16,836 bases of DNA from NCBI GenBank assembly GCA_022560365.1, contig JADFTG010000002.1, forward strand, positions 1 through 16,836, written 5' to 3'. The position numbers and the translations under genes are program-made. The notes beneath the pieces were generated by a model. The model saw only the letters and a program-made list of their open reading frames with translations, searched no databases and was not told where the DNA came from. This document shows positions 7,594 through 12,840 of this stretch, one piece after another (the first letter of the stretch is position 1; the number at the start of each line of letters is the position of its first letter). Source of the stretch: Chloroflexota bacterium (GTDB lineage Bacteria > Chloroflexota > Dehalococcoidia > SM23-28-2 > RBG-16-64-32).

Positions 7594-8034
7594 TTACGTC
7601 CCGGGGGCCGGCCACGCGCCAATCGGCGTGCAAGACTGCTGTTGGTGAGCGTGCGTCGGCAGGCCCGCAGAGTGTCGGATCACCAGCAGAACGTCATGCC
7701 CGTCGATCATGCCGTCGCAATTCACATCACCGAACACGCTCACGCTGTTCTGCTTCACGAAGCCAATGGGCGGACACGGTGGGAACGGCCCCTGCGGAAC
7801 GCCCGCCAAATAGAGTAACAGCGCCAGCGCGTCATCCGCCGCGACACCGCCACCCTGGCCCCAGAAGTTCGTGCAGTTGACGTCGCCCTGCCCGATTTCC
7901 GGCACCGGTGACGGCGTTGGCGTTGCAGTGGGCTCATCGCCACGTACTGAGGCCCGGCTCAGGCCAATGAGCATCGTAACCACTAGCGCGAAGCTTGGCA
8001 CGAGAGCATAGACAACGAGCGATTGGAACCGCAT
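7594..8034 (-). CDS. Small secreted dockerin-domain protein
   Basis: A 146-residue protein made of a signal peptide (residues 1 to ~31, YALVPSFALVVTMLIGL core), a short Thr/Pro linker (EPTATPTPSPVPE) and a two-repeat dockerin-like module. The second repeat has a complete calcium loop: D103, N105, D107, D111 and D114 in DVNCDGMIDGHD, followed by a VLLVIRHSAGLP helix. The first repeat keeps DVNC but has about seven extra residues (TNFWGQGGG) inside the loop before VAADDALALLLYLAGVP. There is no catalytic domain, so it may act as a plug, adaptor or competitor for cohesins. Dockerins bind cohesins in clostridial cellulosomes; that it binds the cohesin-like proteins nearby is inference. Probably near-leaderless, as no ribosome-binding site is visible. 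Confidence 0.8.
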   Translation of the reverse strand: MRFQSLVVYALVPSFALVVTMLIGLSRASVRGDEPTATPTPSPVPEIGQGDVNCTNFWGQGGGVAADDALALLLYLAGVPQGPFPPCPPIGFVKQNSVSVFGDVNCDGMIDGHDVLLVIRHSAGLPTHAHQQQSCTPIGAWPAPGT

Positions 8035-8046
8035 GTCGACACGAGC

Positions 8047-8052
8047 ATTATA
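8047..8052 (-). promoter_or_regulatory. Perfect TATAAT just upstream of the dockerin gene start
   Basis: On the minus strand TATAAT ends 12 nt before the ATG at 8034, so the transcript would begin about 5 nt before the start codon. The short interval has no Shine-Dalgarno sequence, consistent with a near-leaderless mRNA. Confidence 0.4.
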
Positions 8053-8099
8053 CCGCCAGCTCGCGCCGGTCGGGGGCTAGCGCCTTCAGCCGGTACCCG

Positions 8100-8115
8100 T
8101 GTGACCCCCATCACA
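8100..8115 (+). promoter_or_regulatory. Perfect CRP/FNR-family-like palindrome before the P450 gene
   Basis: TGTGACCCCCATCACA matches the CRP consensus TGTGA-N6-TCACA in all ten defined bases. Its centre (8107.5) is about 41 nt upstream of the start predicted from the GATAAT at 8136-8141, the class II activator position. No good -35 is present, as expected for an activated promoter. Which regulator binds is unknown. Confidence 0.45.
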
Positions 8116-8135
8116 GCAGCGGCCTGCGCCTGTGC

Positions 8136-8141
8136 GATAAT
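8136..8141 (+). promoter_or_regulatory. Putative -10 element of the P450 gene
   Basis: GATAAT (5 of 6 to consensus) implies initiation near 8148 and a leader of ~29 nt containing GGAGG (8166-8170), six bases before the ATG at 8177. Confidence 0.35.
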
Positions 8142-8176
8142 TCCCGCCAGCGGCTACCGACCGCCGGAGGACACAA

Positions 8177-9616
8177 ATGACTACCGACCAACAACCGATC
8201 GTCTTCAACCCGCTCGACCCCGCCTTCCGCGAGGACCCCTACCCGGTCTACAGCCGCCTCGTCCGCGAAGACCCCGTGCACGTCACCCCGTTCGGCGTCA
8301 AGGCGTTCTCCCGGCTCGCGGACGCCACGACGATTCTCCGCGACCACAAGCGCTTCAGCAGCGACGACCGCAACGCTGGACTCATCGGCGTCCAGCAGGA
8401 GCGGAACTCGGGCGCCGACTCGATCGTCAACGACGAAGACCGCCCCTTCCTGTTCATGGACCCTCCCGACCACAAGCGCCTGCGCCGGCTCGTCAACCTG
8501 GCGTTCACGCCACGCGCCCTCGAATCGATGCGACCGCGAGTTCAGCAGCTCGTCGACGAACTGCTCGACGCCGTCGAAGGCAAAGCCGAGATGGACGCAA
8601 TCGCCGATCTTGCCTACCCGCTGCCCGTCAGCGTCATCTGCGAGATGCTCGGCGTCCCGCGCGAGGACGAGCCTCAGTTCCGGGTCTGGTCGCGTATCCT
8701 CGCCAGCTCGCTCGACCCCGACATCACCGTCCCGCCCGAGGTGCGGAAGGAACGCGAGCAAGCCGTCTTCGACTCGCGCGAGTACTTCCGCGAGCTGATC
8801 GCGCGGCGCGGCGACGACCGCCCGCCGGACATCCTCTCGGCGCTGCTGTCGGCCGAGGAAGAGGGCGACAAGCTTTCGGAGCGCGAGCTGCTCTCCACCT
8901 GCACGATGATCCTGATCGCCGGCCACGAGACGACCGTAAACCTGATCGGCAACGGCATCCTCCAACTGCTGCGGCACCCGGACCAGCTCGCGAAGTTCCA
9001 GGAGCGGCCCGAGGAGCTTGCGCCACACGTCGTCGAGGAGGTGCTGCGTTTCGACCCGCCCGTGCAGTTCGACGGGCGAATCTGTATTGAGCAAACGGAG
9101 GTCGGCGGCGTGACGATCAACCCCGGCGAGTTCGTGATGACCCTGATCGGCGCCGCCAACCGCGACCCGGAGCACTTCGAGGACCCCGACACGTTCGACG
9201 TCACCCGCGGCGAGCGCGACTCCACGGCGGACCGGCACCTGGCGTTCGGCTTCGGCATCCACTTCTGCCTCGGCGCGCCGCTTGCCCGCATCGAGGGCGA
9301 GATCGCGCTTCGCAGCTTCGTGCAGCGCTTCCCCAACGCCCGCCTCCTCGACGAGCGCCCTCAATACCGCGCCCAGATCACGCTCCGTGGTCTGGAGAAT
9401 CTGCGGGTGGGGCTGTCGGCCCCCGATCTCTCGGCTAGGTCACGGGCATACACAGAACAGAAATCAGCTACAAGTGAGACCAAAGAAGGGCTTCAGTCTG
9501 AGCACGTCCACGATGTTGATCTGGCCACTCGGCGCGATGTCGTACCGGGCCGAGGTCGGAGGCACTTCCGTGAAGAACACCGGCTTCAGGGAGAGCACAT
9601 CCACGATGTTGATTGA
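8177..9616 (+). CDS. Cytochrome P450 with an antisense-derived C-terminal run-on
   Basis: A soluble bacterial P450 that needs separate ferredoxin and reductase partners, none of which is in the window. The oxygen-activating I-helix motif is A248-GHET252. The ExxR pair is E288-VLR291. The heme loop FGFGIHFCLGAPLAR has its axial thiolate at Cys364. The conserved body ends around residue 415 (LENLRVGLSA), the normal size for this class. The frame continues for ~65 hydrophilic residues to a TGA at 9614-9616, and the last 51 codons (from 9464) lie antisense to the convergent cohesin/dockerin gene. The tail repeats a Glu-His-(V/I)-His-Asp-Val-Asp pattern only because the DNA underneath encodes a repeated dockerin helix. 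Substrate unknown. GGAGG six bases upstream fixes the start. Confidence 0.93.
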   Translation: MTTDQQPIVFNPLDPAFREDPYPVYSRLVREDPVHVTPFGVKAFSRLADATTILRDHKRFSSDDRNAGLIGVQQERNSGADSIVNDEDRPFLFMDPPDHKRLRRLVNLAFTPRALESMRPRVQQLVDELLDAVEGKAEMDAIADLAYPLPVSVICEMLGVPREDEPQFRVWSRILASSLDPDITVPPEVRKEREQAVFDSREYFRELIARRGDDRPPDILSALLSAEEEGDKLSERELLSTCTMILIAGHETTVNLIGNGILQLLRHPDQLAKFQERPEELAPHVVEEVLRFDPPVQFDGRICIEQTEVGGVTINPGEFVMTLIGAANRDPEHFEDPDTFDVTRGERDSTADRHLAFGFGIHFCLGAPLARIEGEIALRSFVQRFPNARLLDERPQYRAQITLRGLENLRVGLSAPDLSARSRAYTEQKSATSETKEGLQSEHVHDVDLATRRDVVPGRGRRHFREEHRLQGEHIHDVD

Positions 9617-10396
9617 ATCAGATTCGGCGAGGTCAGGCGGCCAGCTACCCGACGCTGGATCGCCCCCTGCCGTGAACCCACAAGCGTCATCAGAATTTGT
9701 GCCAATCGTTCCTTCGTCGACCGTACTCCAACCGTCGCAGTCGTCGTCGCCGGGCGGAGTTGGCCAGGACGCTATGGTGGCGCCGTTAATCGGCCCCTGG
9801 TACACGTTGCTGGTATCCGAGGGTGGAATCGGGGTGCCGGTCCCGTCCGAGAGCTTTACATTCGTCAGAGCGATGTCCGTCGAGCCACTGCCAACAACCT
9901 CGATCTTGAAGCGGACGAGAACGCCCGAGCCGCTGACAGGACTCGAAGGAAACTGGGCTGCGGCCAGCTTGAATGTGCCGCTTCCGGCGTCCGGCAGGGC
10001 ATCGCCCAACTCGATGACGGAGGTCAATGTGGACGCCAGCAGAAAATTGTAATCCACTTCAATCGTCGAAGTGAGAGTCACGACGCGGACGATGGCCGGG
10101 TCGTAGAGAAAGTCTACCTCGAACCCGGCAAGGCCGCTCACGTCTTCGATGACGAGGTCCAGAACCGCCGTCTCGCCAACGGCTAGCGCGCGGCAGCTAT
10201 CGATGGTTCCGACAGAAGTTGCCGTGTTTGCTCCGTCTGATACGGCGTCGAGGCTGACGGAAGCACTGGTCACGGCGGAGGCCGACTGGCCGCCCCCCGC
10301 AGCCGACCAGAACAGGATGACGGCCACCGCCGTCACTGCAAGCGCCACCAACGCGCCAACTCGCGCCGGTGGCCGAACGCTATAGTTAATCATCAC
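9464..10396 (-). CDS. Secreted or anchored protein with cohesin-like and dockerin-like domains
   Basis: A 310-residue protein. Residues 11-33 form a signal peptide or N-terminal anchor. Residues ~46-208 resemble a cohesin beta-sandwich (LAVGETAVLDLVIEDVSGLA, FEVDFLYDPAIV, and a late GVLVRFKIEVVGSGSTDI strand pair). D217-DDCDGWSTVDEGTIGTN resembles a thrombospondin-type-3/EF-hand-like calcium motif. Residues ~255-305 form two dockerin-like helices sharing INIVDVLxLKPxF, whose calcium loops are degenerate (D, A, S, N, D at the ligand positions). Carrying both partners of a binding pair suggests an adaptor or self-assembling scaffold. GTG 10396 and ATG 10393 are adjacent possible starts. The 3' end overlaps the P450 frame by 153 bp. 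Domain calls are by eye; partner specificity is unknown. Confidence 0.78.
   Translation of the reverse strand: MMINYSVRPPARVGALVALAVTAVAVILFWSAAGGGQSASAVTSASVSLDAVSDGANTATSVGTIDSCRALAVGETAVLDLVIEDVSGLAGFEVDFLYDPAIVRVVTLTSTIEVDYNFLLASTLTSVIELGDALPDAGSGTFKLAAAQFPSSPVSGSGVLVRFKIEVVGSGSTDIALTNVKLSDGTGTPIPPSDTSNVYQGPINGATIASWPTPPGDDDCDGWSTVDEGTIGTNSDDACGFTAGGDPASGSWPPDLAESDSINIVDVLSLKPVFFTEVPPTSARYDIAPSGQINIVDVLRLKPFFGLTCS
9489..9613 (-). repeat. Direct DNA repeat encoding the duplicated dockerin helix
   Basis: Two 32-bp copies (9489-9520 and 9582-9613) match at 28 positions and are 93 bp apart, exactly 31 codons. They encode the INIVDVLxLKPxF helices of the cohesin/dockerin protein on the minus strand and the repeated tail of the P450 frame on the plus strand. 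Confidence 0.75.
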
Positions 10397-10421
10397 AGAC
10401 CCCGTCTACTCCTCAGAAGCT

Positions 10422-10453
10422 CCATAGAGGGGCACGCTTGTGCCCCTCCATGG
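10422..10453 (-). terminator. Strong 14-bp hairpin between the sensor and cohesin/dockerin genes
   Basis: CCATAGAGGGGCAC (10422-10435), a GCTT loop, then GTGCCCCTCCATGG (10440-10453): a 14-bp stem with one mismatch. It sits downstream of the dockerin-sensor stop (10500) and 26 nt before the next gene's start. No T-run follows on either strand, so it is not a textbook intrinsic terminator. It may trim, attenuate or stabilise the transcript. Confidence 0.45.
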
Positions 10454-10457
10454 AGCG

Positions 10458-10485
10458 GTTCCAGTATGCAACCGTTCCTGTATGC
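10458..10485. repeat. Tandem 12-bp direct repeat next to the hairpin
   Basis: GTTCCAGTATGC (10458-10469) and GTTCCTGTATGC (10474-10485) differ at one base and are spaced 16 bp centre to centre, about one and a half helical turns. On the minus strand each contains GGAAC. They lie upstream of the cohesin/dockerin gene and could be regulator-binding half-sites; function is unproven. Confidence 0.35.
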
Positions 10486-10499
10486 TGCCTGGCCCTATG

Positions 10500-11090
10500 C
10501 TAGGGCAGGGGTGGCGGCGAAGGTTGCAGGGCCTGGAGACAATCGGTCATACGGGTGACTCCGTCCAGTACGTCGAACACGTCGATGATGCCATCGCTGT
10601 TGAGGTCGAACGGGTTTTCCTGGTTCTCGATCGCCCCACGGAAGGCGATGACGTCGTTCACGTCGAGCATCCCGTCGCCGTTGAAGTCGAGCGTCAGAAC
10701 GCACTCTTGCCAGGTGCCTGCCTCGGCGGTTGAGCCACCCCCCGAGTCTAGCGCCCCTCCGAAGAAGAGCGCGCCCAGAACAGCGACTCCGCCTGCGGCG
10801 AAAGTGAGTGCAAATCGCATAGAAAATCCTCCTGTTAGGCTGGTGACGCTGCCTGGCGCGGTTCTCTTCTCGGCCAGGGCGCGCTTAAGCGCAGCCCTGC
10901 CGGCCGTTTCCGCACCGGGCGGCACGTCTGAAGGCTGGCTTGCGGACAGAGAGAGCCAGAAAGCAAGATCGGAGCGAAGCCGCGTGGCGTGATCAGGGTA
11001 CCTGCTGATTACGGCTTCCGGAGCCGTCCCCGCTTCTATCGCGGCGAGGCACGCCTTTAGTACCTTTTCGTACGACTTACTTTTCCTCAT
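10500..11090 (-). CDS. Membrane-spanning putative anti-sigma/sensor with extracellular dockerin
   Basis: A 196-residue protein with no cleavable signal. Residues 1-~75 are a charged helical cytoplasmic region (EKVLKACLAAIEAG, then ISRYPDHATRLRSDLAFWL) resembling N-termini of ECF-linked membrane proteins in Chloroflexota. One membrane helix follows at ~91-113. The outer part is a dockerin with two complete calcium loops: D135/N137/D139/D143/D146 (DFNGDGMLDVND) and D162/N164/D166/D170/D173 (DLNSDGIIDVFD). Cys130 and Cys184 flank the module and could form a disulfide. It lies directly downstream of the ECF sigma gene, the usual place for an anti-sigma factor. Sigma binding is inferred from position and topology; no ZAS (HxxxCxxC) motif is present. 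The start is clear, with AGGAG six bases upstream. Confidence 0.8.
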   Translation of the reverse strand: MRKSKSYEKVLKACLAAIEAGTAPEAVISRYPDHATRLRSDLAFWLSLSASQPSDVPPGAETAGRAALKRALAEKRTAPGSVTSLTGGFSMRFALTFAAGGVAVLGALFFGGALDSGGGSTAEAGTWQECVLTLDFNGDGMLDVNDVIAFRGAIENQENPFDLNSDGIIDVFDVLDGVTRMTDCLQALQPSPPPLP

Positions 11091-11121
11091 CGGTCTCTCC
11101 TTTCCTCCCTGTCTCTGCCCT

Positions 11122-11153
11122 CCTTATTGCCTGGCGAGCGCTCCACTATTCGC
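11122..11153 (-). promoter_or_regulatory. Bipartite promoter-like element of the dockerin-sensor gene
   Basis: Read on the minus strand: GCGAATAGTG (11153-11144), 14 nt, CAATAAGG (11129-11122). The same two blocks with identical spacing occur upstream of the sigma gene. Taking GAATAG as -35 and CAATAA as -10 gives a 16-nt spacer, normal for ECF sigma promoters, and a start near 11117, ~27 nt before the ATG. Confidence 0.55.
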
Positions 11154-11164
11154 ACTTCCTAAAA

Positions 11165-11785
11165 TCAATCGCTTCCACCAAGATGACGTCGCAGCGATTT
11201 AATGGCACGTGTGTAAAGTGAGTAGACGGCCCTCTCCTTCTTCTTCACCAAAAGGGCCACTTCCGGCGTGGTAAGGCCGACAAAGAACCGCAAGAGCATG
11301 ACCTCCCGCTGATCTTCGCTCAGCTTCAGCATCGCGTCCTGCAGGTCCCATCGATCGATCCGGCGCTCTGGACTGGCGCCTTCGTCGGCCACGGACATCT
11401 CCGCGTCCGAGGAAGCTCGCTGCTCCGGCGCGATTTCCCTGCGCCGGATCGCGGTCCGGTGGTGTTCGTTAGTGAGATTGCGGGCGATGCCGTACAGCCA
11501 GGCAAGGATGGGCCGGCCGCGGTTGCTGTACGATCCGATCCGCTTCACTGCCTCCGTGAATACCGCCGATGCGAGATCCTCGGCCGTGGCCGCATCGGAG
11601 ACTCGCGCATGAACGTAGCGATACACCTTATCGTAGCTTCCGGCGTAGATTTCCTCCCACGCTTCCTCGTCAAGCTCGCGGGCAGCCGCGATCAGCGCCT
11701 CGCTTTCGCTCCACTCTGTGTGCGAGCGAGAGGTAGAATCACCATCCGCGGATAAACTGAACTCCGTCAACGCAAACCACTCCAA
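11165..11785 (-). CDS. ECF-type RNA polymerase sigma factor
   Basis: A 206-residue sigma-70-family protein with only regions 2 and 4. Region 2 is at ~41-110 (AWEEIYAGSYDKVYRYVHAR, DLASAVFTEAVKRI, and ILAWLYGIARNLTNEHHR, the last typical of ECF region 2.3-2.4). Region 4 is at ~146-201 (LQDAMLKLSEDQREVMLLRF, then the helix-turn-helix TTPEVALLVKKKERAVYSLY). It directs RNA polymerase to a dedicated promoter set, held in check by a partner that is probably the adjacent membrane dockerin protein. The start is TTG 11785, supported by GAGGG nine bases upstream; TTG 11770 is an alternative. The gene starts 44 nt after the cohesin-anchor gene ends and has its own promoter-like element overlapping that gene's stop. 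Confidence 0.93.
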   Translation of the reverse strand: MEWFALTEFSLSADGDSTSRSHTEWSESEALIAAARELDEEAWEEIYAGSYDKVYRYVHARVSDAATAEDLASAVFTEAVKRIGSYSNRGRPILAWLYGIARNLTNEHHRTAIRRREIAPEQRASSDAEMSVADEGASPERRIDRWDLQDAMLKLSEDQREVMLLRFFVGLTTPEVALLVKKKERAVYSLYTRAIKSLRRHLGGSD

Positions 11786-11813
11786 TAAGGGAATCCCTCT
11801 AACTGCCTTATTG
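11783..11813 (-). repeat. Inverted repeat spanning the sigma-gene leader and start codon
   Basis: CAATAAGG (11813-11806, minus-strand reading) and its exact reverse complement CCTTATTG (11790-11783) are separated by 15 nt holding the GAGGG ribosome-binding site. The second arm contains the TTG start. In a transcript reading through from the upstream cohesin gene, the 8-bp stem could hide the start codon; as DNA it could be an operator. Confidence 0.4.
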
Positions 11814-11837
11814 TTTCACCACCGCCACACTATTCGC
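11806..11837 (-). promoter_or_regulatory. Bipartite promoter-like element of the sigma gene
   Basis: GCGAATAGTG (11837-11828), 14 nt, CAATAAGG (11813-11806), identical in both blocks and spacing to the element at 11122-11153. Predicted initiation near 11801 leaves a ~16-nt leader with GAGGG before TTG 11785. It overlaps the stop codon of the upstream gene. Autoregulation by the encoded ECF sigma is inferred. Confidence 0.55.
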
Positions 11838-12687
11838 TGAACCATATTTTGGGGTATAGCGCCGCCGCCACTAGAATGCTGCCTGACAGGAGACCGATGA
11901 GACCCAGGAACAGCAACCCGCTCTCATCCTTGTGCACTCCGGGCGCTCCGCCCACCTGGGGGAGGGACTCCCCGGCCGACGAGGAAGGATCAACACTGTT
12001 GGACAGGTTCGGCGGCGGCGTCGCCCCGGCCGCCGTCGTGGGGCCGGATCCGTGCGGCGTGGGCGTCGCCTGAGGGGCCTCTCCGTCAGATTCACCCGGG
12101 CAAGGTTGCCCGACCCACAATGTTGCCGGCTGCACCTTCGCCACTGCGAGGGGATTGGAGGTTGAGTCGATCAGTTGTATATCCGAAACCTGCAGCTCCG
12201 TTGATCCAGTCTTCTGAGCGGTGATCGTCAAGCGGGAGAGCACGCCTGGCCCCTTTTCGGAAGCGCCCGCTGGTTCAACTTCGGTAGGCCCAAAATCAAC
12301 TGCCCAGGAAATGTAGATACCGTTGCGGTCAGGCTTCGGATCAGACAGCGGAATGATTTGGCTGCCTGGCGCCTGGTCCATCAGCATGTCCGCAGAGTCC
12401 GCCGTAACCCAGACCAGTTCGGGATCATAGAAGAATGCGAATTGATACGCCGACAGGCCGGCGTGCGCCGGCACTCCGGGAGCAGGAAGCACTAGATCGA
12501 CTTCAATCGACTCCCCGACTGCAATCGAGCGGCAACCGTTGATTTCCTGGACAGAGCGCGGCCCATTACCGGAGGCATCAAGGTCGATCACCAGTTGCAC
12601 GGAGCTGGCTGCGGCCCGGCCCCCGAAAACCCCGGCCACAATCACGGCTGCGAATAGAAGCAGTGCGGACATAGTTCGCCGAAACAC
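11830..12687 (-). CDS. Surface-anchored cohesin-like protein
   Basis: A 285-residue protein with an N-terminal signal (residues 1-~27), a cohesin-like beta-sandwich (~28-193: IAVGESIEVDLVL, YQFAFFYDPELVWV, GVLSRLTITAQKTGSTEL), a Pro/Thr/Ser/Gly-rich spacer (~195-240), and a C-terminal hydrophobic helix (~257-278) ending in a short YPKIWFSE tail. LPQVG at 242-246 before the helix recalls a sortase LPxTG signal but lacks the Thr and has only one basic tail residue, so plain membrane anchoring is more likely. The cohesin part is a paralogue of that in the gene at 9464-10396 (both have CRx-I/L-AVGE and YDP). It is first in the run of four minus-strand genes. GTG 12687 may be a leaderless start; ATG 12672 is the alternative. 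Confidence 0.8.
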   Translation of the reverse strand: MFRRTMSALLLFAAVIVAGVFGGRAAASSVQLVIDLDASGNGPRSVQEINGCRSIAVGESIEVDLVLPAPGVPAHAGLSAYQFAFFYDPELVWVTADSADMLMDQAPGSQIIPLSDPKPDRNGIYISWAVDFGPTEVEPAGASEKGPGVLSRLTITAQKTGSTELQVSDIQLIDSTSNPLAVAKVQPATLWVGQPCPGESDGEAPQATPTPHGSGPTTAAGATPPPNLSNSVDPSSSAGESLPQVGGAPGVHKDESGLLFLGLIGLLSGSILVAAALYPKIWFSE

Positions 12688-12693
12688 GGTGGT

Positions 12694-12699
12694 AGTATG
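12694..12699 (-). promoter_or_regulatory. -10-like hexamer six bases before the cohesin gene start
   Basis: CATACT on the minus strand ends exactly 6 nt before GTG 12687, so transcription would begin at or next to the start codon. No Shine-Dalgarno sequence is present. This fits a leaderless mRNA. Confidence 0.3.
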
Positions 12700-12771
12700 A
12701 TGCCACAGATGGCCACACCAAGCCGGGGGTGGGGGTTAGAAATCAGTAGGAAAACGGATAGAGCGAATCGC

Positions 12772-12792
12772 TTAGCGCCACCCAAGCGCTAA
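12772..12792. repeat. Perfect 7-bp inverted repeat in the divergent intergenic region
   Basis: TTAGCGC (12772-12778) and GCGCTAA (12786-12792) flank 7 nt. It lies between the divergent cohesin-anchor and PAC2 genes, about 40 nt before the PAC2 -10-like hexamer. It could be an operator or chance; no regulator is known. Confidence 0.3.
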
Positions 12793-12828
12793 TGCGCTCG
12801 GCCATGAGCCCACACACGTCGGCTGTGC

Positions 12829-12834
12829 GACAAT
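12829..12834 (+). promoter_or_regulatory. -10-like hexamer six bases before the PAC2 gene start
   Basis: GACAAT ends 6 nt before GTG 12841, again placing the transcription start on the start codon. No ribosome-binding site is visible. Leaderless expression is inferred. Confidence 0.3.
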
Positions 12835-12840
12835 GGCCGC

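Noticed and set aside
8111..9364. Long open frame (417 codons) on the minus strand opposite the P450
   Set aside because: The plus strand carries the complete set of P450 motifs in order; the antisense frame is Arg/Val/Asp-rich, matches nothing recognised, and is expected from GC-rich codon bias.
9464..12687. The cohesin/sigma cluster as a horizontally acquired mobile island
   Set aside because: No transposase, integrase, tRNA or terminal repeats were seen. Codon use is only slightly less GC-rich than its neighbours, and dockerin genes also occur outside the cluster.
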